Counted from the first letter of the stretch, positions 1 through 8,657 are shown. The stretch: 64,000 bases of DNA from Pseudomonadota bacterium (GCA_018241125.1 JAFEEL010000009.1:124001-188000), one strand, 5' to 3'. The notes: a model not told the origin generated them from the sequence alone. Translations and numbers: made by a program.

Positions 1-410
1 TCCAGCCGCGCCTTGCAGGCGGCCATGGCGGCGGGTTTTTCATCCTTGGTGATTTCGACGCGCCACGTCGGCGGCGTGCATTCGGCCAGATCGTCGACCA
101 CGGTGAACGCGCGGCCCGGAAAGTCGGGAGCGATTTGTGCGGCGGTGTCGCGGGCGCGCTGCATCGGGCTGACCAGCAGCTCGTCGAAGTGCTCGCCGGC
201 CAGCCGGGCACCGGCCAGCCGCGCCTGCGCGATGCCGAGCGTGGACAGGTGCGGGCCGGGCATCTCGGGGATGGCTGGATCTTCGACATAGTTGCCGTGG
301 CGCACCAGCACGATGGTGCGCATCGCCGGTGCGTCGGCGGCCATCGCGACCGCGGTCAGCGCGAACAGTGATGCCAGCGAGACCAGGATCGGCAGCAGTC
401 GTCGCAACAT
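1..410 (-). CDS. Secreted histidine phosphatase family protein (3' end cut by window edge)
   Basis: The ATG at 410 opens a frame that runs off the left edge, so only about 136 N-terminal residues are visible. Residues 1-24 look like a Sec signal peptide (hydrophobic core, then AMA before ADAPA). The catalytic RHG motif of the phosphoglycerate mutase-like phosphatases is at residues 37-39 in LVRHGNY, followed by the family pattern LSTLGIAQARLAGARL and SPMQRARDTA. The phosphohistidine acceptor is therefore present, but the C-terminal catalytic His lies outside the window. A periplasmic phosphatase is likely; the substrate cannot be told. Confidence 0.8.
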   Translation of the reverse strand, partial: MLRRLLPILVSLASLFALTAVAMAADAPAMRTIVLVRHGNYVEDPAIPEMPGPHLSTLGIAQARLAGARLAGEHFDELLVSPMQRARDTAAQIAPDFPGRAFTVVDDLAECTPPTWRVEITKDEKPAAMAACKARL

Positions 411-441
411 TGTGGTGTCCCGCGTGGTGGTCGATGGCCCA

Positions 442-1584
442 TCATACGGGCGCCGGACGGCGGCGTGCGTGCAGCAACCACGCGCACGCGGTCAGCGCGC
501 TGCCGCCGAGGAAGGCGGCCTGTCCGCCGCCGTAGTGCCACAGCACCGCCGCGACCGCCGCGCCGAGCGTGCCGCCGACGCCGCTGCTGAAGCCGTACAG
601 CAAGCCTTGTCCGGCCGCTGCGCGCGCACCGGGAAAATACTGCGCCATCAGTCGCATCAGGCAGGCCTGGAACACCGCGAAGCTCAACGCGTGGCTGACT
701 TGGGTGACGGCCATGATCGAAAACGATCCGGCCCACAGCGCGGTGGCCGTCCAGCGCGCGGTGCCTACCGCGAGGCACAGCGACAGCAGCCGTGGTGCGC
801 CGAAGCGCGCGATCAATCCGGGCACGAACCAGAACATCACGATTTCGGCCAGCACGCCGATCGCCCACAGGATGCCCACGTGCAGGCCATCGTGGCCGTG
901 CGCCTGCAAGTGCAGGGTGTAGAACACGTAGAACGTGCCGAAGCCGGCCTGCGCGAGCATCGCCATCAGCAGAAAGCGCCGCACGCCGGCACGCTTCCAC
1001 AGGTGCCCGGCGGACGCCAGATGCGCTGCCGGTGGTGGCGGGCGTTCGTCGCTGTGCGGCCACGCCGCCAACAGCGCGGCGACCAACAGCGGCAAACACA
1101 ACCACGGGAATGCGCCATCGCCGAGGCGATCGAGCAACCAGCCGTAGCTGCCGGCCACGACCAGAAAGCCCAGTGATCCCCACAGCCGGATGCGCCCGTA
1201 GTCGTGGCTGGCCGCGCCCAGCGCAGTCAAGGTCATCGCCTCGAACTGTGGCAGCAGCGCGTTGTAGAACAACCCGAATCCCGCCATCACCGCCAGCAAC
1301 GGCCACGTGTTGCGAGTCAGGGTGAACAGCGCGAAGCAAGCCAGCGAAATCGCGCAGCCGTACACCAGCCACATCCCGGGGCGCGGACTGCGCGACAGGC
1401 CCGCTGTCCACGCCGGCGGGCCGAATACCCGCGAGGCATACCACAGGCCGATCATCGCGCTGGCCATGAAACCGCCGTGCCCCATCGACACCACCCAGCG
1501 CCCGACGTAAGGCGTGTACGCGCCGATGGCGGCGTAGTACCAGAAATAGAACTGCGCGTAGACGAAACGCTGGCGCGGGGTCAT
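442..1584 (-). CDS. MFS transporter, HcaT/nucleoside-symporter-like (MFS_1_like)
   Basis: Integral membrane protein of about 380 residues with roughly twelve hydrophobic segments. It starts MTPRQRFVYAQFYFWYYAAI, a beginning typical of the 3-phenylpropionate transporter-like branch of the major facilitator superfamily. I chose the ATG at 1584; the frame is open upstream to 1707, but that extension is not hydrophobic and looks unrelated to the family. It lies 31 bp upstream of the histidine phosphatase on the same strand, so the two may be co-transcribed. The substrate is not deducible. Confidence 0.8.
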   Translation of the reverse strand: MTPRQRFVYAQFYFWYYAAIGAYTPYVGRWVVSMGHGGFMASAMIGLWYASRVFGPPAWTAGLSRSPRPGMWLVYGCAISLACFALFTLTRNTWPLLAVMAGFGLFYNALLPQFEAMTLTALGAASHDYGRIRLWGSLGFLVVAGSYGWLLDRLGDGAFPWLCLPLLVAALLAAWPHSDERPPPPAAHLASAGHLWKRAGVRRFLLMAMLAQAGFGTFYVFYTLHLQAHGHDGLHVGILWAIGVLAEIVMFWFVPGLIARFGAPRLLSLCLAVGTARWTATALWAGSFSIMAVTQVSHALSFAVFQACLMRLMAQYFPGARAAAGQGLLYGFSSGVGGTLGAAVAAVLWHYGGGQAAFLGGSALTACAWLLHARRRPAPV

Positions 1585-1624
1585 CGACGCAATCCGGAAG
1601 ACACTTGCAACCTCGCGTGGGTGT

Positions 1625-1900
1625 TCATCCGAGGATTGAGTCCACCACATCCCCAGTGCCGAACCAGTCAGCCGCAAGATCGTCCCACGCAGGGTTGCCC
1701 GTGGCAATCAAGGCAATCTTCTTTGCGCGACGCCAGCCCTTGATTTGCTTTTCCCGCGTGATCGCCGCCAGCACATCATCGGTGTGTTCAAGGTGAACCA
1801 GACGAGTGACCCGATACTTGCCGGTGAATCCCTGAGTCGCGTGTGACTTGTGCTCATGAATCCGTCGCCCAATGTTGCCGGTGACACCCACGTAGAGCAC
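1625..1900 (-). CDS. GIY-YIG nuclease family protein, start uncertain
   Basis: This encodes a small URI-type GIY-YIG nuclease domain: LYVGVTGNIGRRIHEHK, then GFTGKYRVTRLVHLE and ITREKQIKGWRR, the usual order of conserved blocks. The first GIY strand lies upstream of the GTG at 1900: in-frame codons back to about 1936 read EYYVYILASRSGVLYVGV, but no ATG, GTG or TTG precedes them closely. The gene may use an unusual start or may have lost its start. A second GIY-YIG gene lies at 5885-6178. Repeats of another family begin about 120 bp upstream. Confidence 0.65.
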   Translation of the reverse strand: MLYVGVTGNIGRRIHEHKSHATQGFTGKYRVTRLVHLEHTDDVLAAITREKQIKGWRRAKKIALIATGNPAWDDLAADWFGTGDVVDSILG

Positions 1901-1936
1901 GCCAGAACGACTGGCGAGGATGTAGACGTAATATTC

Positions 1937-2271
1937 TCGAGACGTGCTCGGACCGTAGCGCGTGCAGCGCGGCCGTGGCTGTCGGCGCGGGCCGCGGCAT
2001 CGCGTAGGAAACGCCTGATACGTCGGATGTGGTGCGGATGCCGTTCATTTCCGGATGCAGCAGATCCCTCGCTGCGCTCGGGATGACACTTCGAGAAATT
2101 CGACCGGATCGTGTTGTCATCCCAAGCGCAGCGATGGATCTGCTTCCTGCTTTCACGACCAGCGTCGAGTGGGAGCACTCCATTGAGTGGGGGCGCCCCA
2201 TCCTGTCATCCCGAGCGGAGCGAGGGATCTGCTTCCGATGTTGGCAGCGGGAACAGGGCGGCAGTCGACCG
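1937..2271. other. Gene-poor interval between the GIY-YIG ORF and the DUF2461 gene
   Basis: I see no credible gene in this stretch of about 335 bp. It is dominated by three copies of a roughly 30-bp intergenic repeat, listed separately. ORFs crossing it carry the peptide HPERSEGS, which is translated repeat and not protein homology. Confidence 0.6.
2057..2236. repeat. Three copies of a 30-bp intergenic repeat (GTCATCCCGAGCG... type)
   Basis: Copies lie at 2057-2086 (reverse orientation), 2116-2146 and 2205-2236 (forward). The core reads GTCATCCCGAGCGNAGCGAG followed by GGATCTGCT. The first two copies face each other across about 30 bp, so this stretch could form a long hairpin. Copy 2 differs at a few positions (CCCAAGC, GCGATGG), as expected for drifting non-coding repeats. 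Confidence 0.8.
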
Positions 2272-2994
2272 TCAGAACTCCAGCTCCAGCGCCGCGCACA
2301 GGTAGTCGATCAGTGGCGCGACCCCGCGCAGGCCGGCCGATACGGACGTGAGAAGGCGCGGGCCGGTGACGATGTCGTCGGCAATGCGGGCGCTGGCGAC
2401 GAAGTTCTTGCGCTTGAGATCCGCGATCAGTTCGTGCTCGGGTGGGTAGCCGCGTGGTGGGCGCGTGAGGGATTCGTCATTCAATGCGAACTTGCGACGG
2501 AACGCAGGCGCATGCACCGCCTGCTTCCAACTGGCAGGATTTTCCACGATGAAGTCGCGGATGCGCCGCTGCGTGGCCGCTTCCGGGTGCCACAGGCCGC
2601 CGCCGATGAAGCTCTCGCCCGGCCCGATGTGCAGGTAGAAGGATGGCGCTTCGATGGCCGATCCGTGGCGTTGCAGCGTCGCCTCGGCCGCGGCGAGCTT
2701 GCTGCGCTCGTGGTAGAAGCGCGCGCCGGCCCAGGTTTTGTAAGGAGTCTTGTCGTTGCTGTAACGGGTGTCGCGGTGGATGCGGAACAGCGAACCGCCG
2801 ACGGGTTTCGGATCGGCGCGAAAGTGCGGGCTGATCGCCGCGAGTGGGCCTTGCAAGTCGGCGATCAGGCGCAGAAAAGGCTGGCGCAAGTGCTGTTCGT
2901 AGTCGGCCTTGTGATCGTGAAACCACGCGCGGTTGTTGTTCTTCCCCAGTGCGCGCAGGAAGCGGAAAGTCAGCGGGGTGAAGTAGGTCGCCAC
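2272..2994 (-). CDS. DUF2461 (TIGR02453) domain protein
   Basis: Soluble 240-residue protein starting MATYFTPLTFRFLRALGKNN. The blocks NNRAWFHDHKADYE, GGSLFRIHRDTRYSNDKTPYKTW and GPGESFIGGGLWHPE are diagnostic for the DUF2461 family, whose biochemical role is unknown. Its length is normal for the family. It follows sbcB in the same direction by 37 bp and may be its distal operon partner. Confidence 0.9.
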   Translation of the reverse strand: MATYFTPLTFRFLRALGKNNNRAWFHDHKADYEQHLRQPFLRLIADLQGPLAAISPHFRADPKPVGGSLFRIHRDTRYSNDKTPYKTWAGARFYHERSKLAAAEATLQRHGSAIEAPSFYLHIGPGESFIGGGLWHPEAATQRRIRDFIVENPASWKQAVHAPAFRRKFALNDESLTRPPRGYPPEHELIADLKRKNFVASARIADDIVTGPRLLTSVSAGLRGVAPLIDYLCAALELEF

Positions 2995-3031
2995 GGTCGT
3001 TTACTCCAGCACAGTCACGGCGCGTGGGTGA

Positions 3032-4465
3032 TCATGACAGGCTGGTGCGCAGTTCGCGGCCCCAGGCGTCCAACTGATCGAGCAGTGCCTGCGCACGACC
3101 ATCGCCGGCGCGCTCGACGCGCAAGCGTGCGATCGCGGCAGCATAGGTCTCGAATGAGTATTCGGACAACCCGACATCGCATTCCAACCGTTGGCGGCGG
3201 TGGGCGTCCCAGCGCTCGCGCTGCGCGACATCCAGCGATTCGGGCCAGTTGCGCGCCTGATAGCGAAACAACAGTTCGTGCAGGCGCGAGTCTTTGAGTT
3301 TGTTGGCGAACGCCGGCAAGTCCGCCGGTGCCGCATTGCGAATCCGCGTGAACAGCGCCAAATCACCGTTGGGGATGAATCGGTCGAACAGCGCGGCATC
3401 GGCATCGGCGGGCTGGCGGTCGCCCGGACGCGCGAAGACTTTCTGCACCTTTTCGATCAGCCCGGGCGCGTCGCGCAACTGCTGCGCTCGTCGCTGCGCC
3501 ATCGCGCGATCCAGTTGCAAGCGCTCGATATCCGGATCGCGCAAGGTCTTCAGCTCGACCAGCATCGGGCACTTGTTGAGATGGATCGCCTTGAGCGGGA
3601 TGCGCGCCACGCCCTCGGGCAGATCGGCGGCGGGCGTGTACAGGCGGTCGGCGATGTCGTCGGCGTCCAGATCGAGCAACGGCTGCGGATCGGCGCTCAG
3701 ATCGAAGGCGATCACTTGATTGGGAACCTCTGGACGCTGACAGATCGGCGCCACCAGCGCCGCATGGCGCCGGGCCGCCGGGAACTTGCTGGAAATGTGC
3801 AAGATCGGCGACATGCCTTCAGTGTCGAGCAGTCGGGCAACGTTGCGCTTGTCGCTCAATGTCAGCGCGTAGTCGAACAGCCGCGGGTGTGCGCGTTTGA
3901 GCAGGCGCGCCATGCCCAGCGTCGCCTGCACGTCGGCCAGCGCGTCGTGCGCGTGTTCGTGGCCGATGCCGTTGGCGGCGGTGAGGTCGGTGAGCTTGAA
4001 ACTGGTCGTGCCATCCCGGCGCCGCGGCCAGACGATGCCGTCCGGGCGCAGGGCATGGGCCAGGCGCAGCACGTCGAGCAGGTCCCAGCGTGAGTTGCGG
4101 TCTTTCCACTCGCGTGCATACGGGTCGTGAAAGTTGCGATACGCCGAAACCCGCACGAACTCGTCGTCGAAGCGCAGCGAGTTGAATCCGACCGCGCAAG
4201 TATGCGGCACGGAAAACTCGGCCATCATCTTGTTCACGAACTCCGCTTCGCGCAGGCCGTCGCGCAGCGCGTCCTGCGGGGTGATGCCGGTCACCAGCGT
4301 GGCTTCTGGCGATGGCAGCAGGTCGTCGGCGGGCCGGCAATGCAGTACCAGCGGCTCGCCGATCGGATTGAGGTCTCCGTCAGTGCGCTGGGCGGCGAAC
4401 TGGGCGATGCGCGAGCGCAGGTGATCCTTGCCGAAGGTTTCCAGGTCGTACCAGAGAAAGCTCAT
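3032..4465 (-). CDS. sbcB: Exodeoxyribonuclease I
   Basis: Degrades single-stranded DNA 3' to 5' during recombination and mismatch repair. The protein starts MSFLWYDLETFG, and the DxE pair of the DEDD exonuclease fold is visible in YDLETFG near residues 6-8. Further blocks include FNSLRFDDEFVR, and NGIGHEHAHDALADVQATLGMARLLKRAHP with the catalytic His/Asp region. At 477 residues it matches the family. An upstream in-frame extension to 4519 is unlikely because MSFLWYD is the family beginning. It begins 4 bp after the kmo stop on the same strand. Confidence 0.95.
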   Translation of the reverse strand: MSFLWYDLETFGKDHLRSRIAQFAAQRTDGDLNPIGEPLVLHCRPADDLLPSPEATLVTGITPQDALRDGLREAEFVNKMMAEFSVPHTCAVGFNSLRFDDEFVRVSAYRNFHDPYAREWKDRNSRWDLLDVLRLAHALRPDGIVWPRRRDGTTSFKLTDLTAANGIGHEHAHDALADVQATLGMARLLKRAHPRLFDYALTLSDKRNVARLLDTEGMSPILHISSKFPAARRHAALVAPICQRPEVPNQVIAFDLSADPQPLLDLDADDIADRLYTPAADLPEGVARIPLKAIHLNKCPMLVELKTLRDPDIERLQLDRAMAQRRAQQLRDAPGLIEKVQKVFARPGDRQPADADAALFDRFIPNGDLALFTRIRNAAPADLPAFANKLKDSRLHELLFRYQARNWPESLDVAQRERWDAHRRQRLECDVGLSEYSFETYAAAIARLRVERAGDGRAQALLDQLDAWGRELRTSLS

Positions 4466-4469
4466 GGAT

Positions 4470-5840
4470 TCATGCGTCCAGCGGGGGCAGCCGCGCGCGC
4501 ACCAGCGCATCGGTCGCATCCAGATTCACTTCTTCGACGCGTGCGCAGCCGCGCGTGGCTTCGATCAACAGCTCGCGTTGCACGCGCCCGCGTTCCAAGG
4601 CGGTGGCGTAGGGCACGCGGCGGAATGTCACCATCGCGTAACGCGGTACGAAGCGTTCGGGATGGCGCTGCGCCAGCAGGCGTTCGAGGTCGCGTTGCAG
4701 CAAGTAATCGGCATCGTCGACGCGGTCGCGCATCTCCAGATAATTTTCCAGCGCCATCTGCTGGATCGCCCGCGCGTTGGGCAGGCGCTGCGCCTGAAAT
4801 GCGGCGAACGCAGTCGCGAAATCGGTGGCATCGGCGATGTGCCGTGCCAGCGCCACGCAGTCCTCGAATGCGCAGTTCATGCCCTGCCCGTGGAAGGGCA
4901 CCATGGCGTGCGCGGCATCGCCCAGCAGCACCGCGCGGCCATCCAGATGCCAACGATCCAGATACAACGTTGCAAGTTGCCCGATGGGGTGCGCCGACCA
5001 ATCGGCATCGAACTGCGGAATCTGCGCCAGCGCGTCGGGGAAGTCGTGCGCGAACAGCGCCCGTGCTGCGGCCAAGTCGGGCAGGGCGTCGAATCCGGGT
5101 GCGCCATCGGCCGCGTGTTGCGGCAGGAACAAGGTGACGGTGAACGTGCGCTCGGTGTTGGGAAGGGCAATACACATGTAGCGCCCACGCGGCCAGATGT
5201 GCAGCGCGTTGGCTTCGATGCGGAACCCACCATCGGCCGCCGGCGGGATTTCCAGTTCCTTGTAGCCGTGGCCGAGCGATTCGAACCGCTCGCCCAGTGG
5301 CGTGATCGCGCCCATCGCGCCACGCAACGCGGAACCGGCACCGTCGGCGCCGATCAGCACGTTGAAGGCGTGTGTGTTCACGCTGCCATCGCGGTCGTCA
5401 ATAAAGCGGGCCTTCTTCGCGGTGAAATCCACGCCGTCCAGCCGTGCATGGAAGTGCAGCTTCGCGCCGGCCGCTTCGGCGGCATCGAGCAGCAACAGAT
5501 TCAGACGCCCGCGGTGCACCGACCAGATCACCTCGCTGTCGTCCTTGCCGTAGCGTTGCAAGGCGGTGTGGCCGTCGGCGAAATGCACCATGCGCCCGCG
5601 CATCATCACCGCTTGCGCCAGCACGGCCTCATGCAAACCGGCTTGCCGCAGCGCGTGCAGGCCACGCTCGGCCAGCGCGAGGTTGATCGAGCGCCCACCT
5701 TCGTAGCCGACCTGACGCGGATCGGCACGCTTCTCGAACACCTCCACGCGCCATCCCGCGCGCGCCAGCAGCGCCGCAAGCAGCGCGCCGGCGAGGCCGG
5801 CGCCGGCGATGGTGAGGGTAGTGTCGTGCCGTGGTTTCAA
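4470..5840 (-). CDS. kmo: Kynurenine 3-monooxygenase (FAD)
   Basis: Hydroxylates L-kynurenine to 3-hydroxykynurenine using NADPH and FAD. The Rossmann motif GAGLAG is at residues 13-18. GYEGGRSINLALAERGLHALR is a hallmark of KMO, and the second FAD motif reads LLGDAAHAMVPFHGQGMNCAFED. At 456 residues the length is typical. kynU and the ACMSD gene follow upstream on the same strand, which makes a kynurenine-degradation operon, now interrupted by the GIY-YIG element at 5852-6215. Confidence 0.95.
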   Translation of the reverse strand: MKPRHDTTLTIAGAGLAGALLAALLARAGWRVEVFEKRADPRQVGYEGGRSINLALAERGLHALRQAGLHEAVLAQAVMMRGRMVHFADGHTALQRYGKDDSEVIWSVHRGRLNLLLLDAAEAAGAKLHFHARLDGVDFTAKKARFIDDRDGSVNTHAFNVLIGADGAGSALRGAMGAITPLGERFESLGHGYKELEIPPAADGGFRIEANALHIWPRGRYMCIALPNTERTFTVTLFLPQHAADGAPGFDALPDLAAARALFAHDFPDALAQIPQFDADWSAHPIGQLATLYLDRWHLDGRAVLLGDAAHAMVPFHGQGMNCAFEDCVALARHIADATDFATAFAAFQAQRLPNARAIQQMALENYLEMRDRVDDADYLLQRDLERLLAQRHPERFVPRYAMVTFRRVPYATALERGRVQRELLIEATRGCARVEEVNLDATDALVRARLPPLDA

Positions 5841-5851
5841 GGCAATGGCTC

Positions 5852-6215
5852 GTCATTCCTGCGTAAGCAGGAATCCAGTGTCTGTCAGGCGATGATGCGT
5901 TCCCACAAATCGTTCCAATACGGATTCAGGGCTTCGACAAGTTCCTTCTTCCACTGTCTTTTCCATGCCTTGATTTGCTTCTCTCGAACGATGGCGGACT
6001 CCATGTTCTCGTGTTGCTCGTACCAAACGAGTCGGGTCACGCCGTACTTGTCGCTGAAGCCTTCTGTTTGATGCTCTCTATGCTGCCATATCCTCTGCAC
6101 GAGATTGCTTGTGACACCGACGTATAACGTGCCATTCCGTGCAGTTGCGAGTATGTACACATAAGGGTTCTTGTTCATGGGAAAGGCGCTGGATTCCTGC
6201 TTTCGCAGGAATGAC
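5852..6215. mobile_element. 364-bp GIY-YIG cassette bounded by 27-bp inverted palindromic repeats
   Basis: The left end 5852-5878 and the right end 6189-6215 are inverted copies of the same 27-bp sequence with one mismatch. Each copy is itself a palindrome with the core ATTCCTGCGAAAGCAGGAAT, resembling the dRS3-type repeats (ATTCC-N-GGAAT) described in Neisseria. The ORF between them fills the interval: its stop ends 7 bp from the left repeat and its ATG starts 11 bp from the right one. I found no clear target duplication. That it moves as a unit is an inference. Confidence 0.6.
5885..6178 (-). CDS. GIY-YIG nuclease family protein
   Basis: This 97-residue protein is almost all GIY-YIG domain: PYVYILATARNGTLYVGVTS supplies the GIY and YIG strands, then R29, GFSDKYGVTRLVWYE, and REKQIKAWKRQWK with the conserved basic helix. 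Such single-domain proteins resemble the UvrC N-terminal nuclease and homing endonucleases. The ATG at 6178 is the only plausible start, since upstream in-frame sequence (SFLRKQESS) is the translated repeat. The gene sits inside the kyn operon and is unrelated to that pathway. Confidence 0.85.
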   Translation of the reverse strand: MNKNPYVYILATARNGTLYVGVTSNLVQRIWQHREHQTEGFSDKYGVTRLVWYEQHENMESAIVREKQIKAWKRQWKKELVEALNPYWNDLWERIIA

Positions 6216-6228
6216 GGTACCGAAGAAC

Positions 6229-7536
6229 CTAATGTGCCGCATCCCGCCACCCGACGATCGCATCCACCAACTTCCACGCGTCCACGAAGCGGTTGTACAG
6301 CGGCGTGGGCGCGACGCGGATCACGTCCGGCTCGCGCCAGTCGCCGATGATGCCGCGCGCGTTCAGATGCTCGAACAGAGCGCGGCCGCGCGTGCGGCCA
6401 CCGATCACGCGCAGGCTGAGCTGGCAACCACGACGCTCGCGTTCCGGAGGCGTGACGATGTCGATGACACCCTGCAAGCGTACGCGGATCAGTGCTTCCA
6501 GATAGGCGGTCAACTCGATGGATTTCTCGCGCAGCCGGCCCATGCCGGCGCGATGGAACACGTCGAGCGACGCGCGCAACGGCGCCAGCGCCATGATCGG
6601 CGGATTGCTCAGTTGCCAGCCATCGGCACCGGGTGTCGGCGCGAACGTCGGGCCCATCTGGAAGCGGCTGGACTGGTCGTGGCCCCACCAGCCGGCGAAG
6701 CGCGGCAGTGGCGCGCGTGCATGGCGTTCGTGCACGAAACAGCCGGCGATCGCGCCGGGGCCCGCGTTGAGGTACTTGTAACTGCACCACGCGGCGAAAT
6801 CGGCGTCGGCGTCGTGCAACGCCAGTTGCAGATTGCCGGCAGCGTGCGCGAGGTCGAAGCCGACGGCGGCACCGTGCGCGTGCGCGAGGCGGGCGATGTG
6901 TTTCAGGTCGAACGCCTCTCCGGTGCGGTACTGCACGCCGGGCCACAGCACCAGCGCGGTGCGCGAGCCATGTTCGTGCAAGGCGCGTTCGATGCGCTCA
7001 AAGCCGATCAGGCCGGTGTCGGGATCGCCTTCGACTTCGATCAGCGCAGTCGCCGGATCGAATCCGTGAAAACGAATTTGCGATTCCACCGCGTAGCGAT
7101 CGGAGGGAAAACTACCGGCTTCGATGACGATGGCATGGCGTTCGGTCGTGGGCCGGTAGAAGCTCACCATCATCAGGTGCAGGTTGGTGGTCAGCGAGTT
7201 CATCGCCACCACTTCCGACGGCAACGCACCGGTGATTTCCGCCAGATGGCCGCGTACTTCCTCGTGATACGGCATCCACGGATGGCGGCCGTGGAAATGC
7301 GCTTCCACGCCCAGTCGCGCCCAATCGTCCAGTTCGGTGAGCAAGGCCTCGCGCACACCGCGCGGTTGCAGGCCCAGCGAGTTGCCGGTGAAGTAGAGCT
7401 GGTGATCTTCGCCCAGCGTCGGGTCGGTCGCCGGCGGAATCAGGAACTCGTCACGGAAATCGCGCAGCGGATCGGCGGCATCGCGGGTGCGGGCGTCGGC
7501 TTCGGAAGCCGCGAGGGTGAAGTGGGGGATGGTCAT
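6229..7536 (-). CDS. kynU: Kynureninase (PLP)
   Basis: Cleaves kynurenine or 3-hydroxykynurenine to (3-hydroxy)anthranilate and alanine. The blocks YFTGNSLGLQPRGVR, MNSLTTNLHLMMVSFY, GFDLAHAAGNL and WCSYKYLNAGPGAIAG, which holds the PLP Schiff-base Lys, define the family. Length 435 is normal. I chose the ATG at 7536 (MTIPHFTLAASEA) because it overlaps the ACMSD stop by 4 bp in an ATGA arrangement, which implies translational coupling. Confidence 0.95.
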   Translation of the reverse strand: MTIPHFTLAASEADARTRDAADPLRDFRDEFLIPPATDPTLGEDHQLYFTGNSLGLQPRGVREALLTELDDWARLGVEAHFHGRHPWMPYHEEVRGHLAEITGALPSEVVAMNSLTTNLHLMMVSFYRPTTERHAIVIEAGSFPSDRYAVESQIRFHGFDPATALIEVEGDPDTGLIGFERIERALHEHGSRTALVLWPGVQYRTGEAFDLKHIARLAHAHGAAVGFDLAHAAGNLQLALHDADADFAAWCSYKYLNAGPGAIAGCFVHERHARAPLPRFAGWWGHDQSSRFQMGPTFAPTPGADGWQLSNPPIMALAPLRASLDVFHRAGMGRLREKSIELTAYLEALIRVRLQGVIDIVTPPERERRGCQLSLRVIGGRTRGRALFEHLNARGIIGDWREPDVIRVAPTPLYNRFVDAWKLVDAIVGWRDAAH

Positions 7537-8552
7537 GGGCTGTTCCCGAATCGCGAAGCTGCCAGCCCCAGCCATTCCAGCGCGGTGCCGTGGTACAGCC
7601 GCGCTTGTCCCTTCGCATCCAGATCGAGTCCGTCGATGTAGCTGCCCGGCTCTTGTTCGCCCAGCGGGAAGGGGTAGTCGGTGCCCATCATCACCCGATC
7701 AATGCCGACGGTGTCGATCAGGTAGCGCAAGGCGCGGTCGTCGGCCACCCATGAATCGAAATACATGCGCGGCAAGTATTCGCGCGGATTGCGCGGGTTG
7801 TCGGTAGCGACCAGATCCGGGCGCATCTTGAAGCCGTGCTCGATGCGGCCGATGGTGTAGGGGAACGCGCCGCCGCCGTGCGCGAAGCAGACCTTGAGCT
7901 TGGGCAGGCGTTCGAGCACGCCGCCGAAGATCAGGCAGCAGGCCGCGCGTGCCTGCTCGGCGGGCATGCCGACCAGCCACGGCAGCCAGTATTTGGGCAT
8001 CGACTCCTTGCCCATCATGTCCCACGGATGCACGAGGATCGCCGCGCCCAGTTCGCTGGCGGCGCGGAAGAACTCGAACAGCTCGGGCGCGTCGAGATTC
8101 CAGTCGTTGACGTGGCTGCCGATCTGTACGCCTTGCAGGTCGAGCTGATCCATGCAGCGCTCGAGTTCCTGGATCGCCAGCCGCGGCGATTGCAGCGGTA
8201 CCGTGCCGATGCCGGCGTAGTGGCGCGGATGCGCGCGGCAAATCGTTGCGGTGTGATCGTTGAGCGATTGGTGCAGTTCCAGCGCATGGTGCGGCTTGGC
8301 CCAGTAACTGAACATCACCGGCACCGTGGAAATCACCTGCACCTGCACGCCGAAACGCGCGTAGTCGGCGATGCGCTCGTCGGCGTCCCAGGTCTTGGGG
8401 AAGATCTCGCGGAAGAACTTGCCGTCCTTGTAGATGCGGTGGCGGCCGTCGGCAGTGTGGTGGATCACCGGAAAGCGGGCGTCGCCGTACTTGGCGGACA
8501 AGTCCGGCCAGTCGCGCGGAAGGATGTGGGCGTGGACGTCGATCTTGAGCAT
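7533..8552 (-). CDS. 2-amino-3-carboxymuconate-6-semialdehyde decarboxylase (ACMSD), amidohydrolase family
   Basis: Removes CO2 from the ring-opened product of 3-hydroxyanthranilate, diverting flux away from quinolinate/NAD. The metal motif HAH is at residues 7-9, with further ligands in LVHPWDM, FAHGGGAFP and MMGTDYPFPLGE, all matching ACMSD. Length 339 is typical. It heads the operon ACMSD-kynU-(GIY-YIG)-kmo. The 3-hydroxyanthranilate dioxygenase that must act before it is not in this window. Confidence 0.9.
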   Translation of the reverse strand: MLKIDVHAHILPRDWPDLSAKYGDARFPVIHHTADGRHRIYKDGKFFREIFPKTWDADERIADYARFGVQVQVISTVPVMFSYWAKPHHALELHQSLNDHTATICRAHPRHYAGIGTVPLQSPRLAIQELERCMDQLDLQGVQIGSHVNDWNLDAPELFEFFRAASELGAAILVHPWDMMGKESMPKYWLPWLVGMPAEQARAACCLIFGGVLERLPKLKVCFAHGGGAFPYTIGRIEHGFKMRPDLVATDNPRNPREYLPRMYFDSWVADDRALRYLIDTVGIDRVMMGTDYPFPLGEQEPGSYIDGLDLDAKGQARLYHGTALEWLGLAASRFGNSP

Positions 8553-8657
8553 GCCCGCATTCTAGTCGCTGGCGCGTGATCGTGGGCGCGAGAATGGCGG
8601 TTGACAGGCCAGTGCGGCTCGGAAACGATGGGCCGCCAACCTCCGGGGAGCCGCCGC

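Noticed and set aside
2029-3297. 422-codon plus-strand ORF starting with HPERSEGS-like peptide
   Set aside because: Translated intergenic repeat followed by the antisense of the DUF2461 gene.
4428-6071. 547-codon open frame on the plus strand
   Set aside because: Opposite strand of kmo and the GIY-YIG cassette; ends inside the cassette.
5820-6230. IS element with target duplication
   Set aside because: No transposase gene and no matching short duplication outside the 27-bp repeats, so it is reported only as a putative GIY-YIG cassette.
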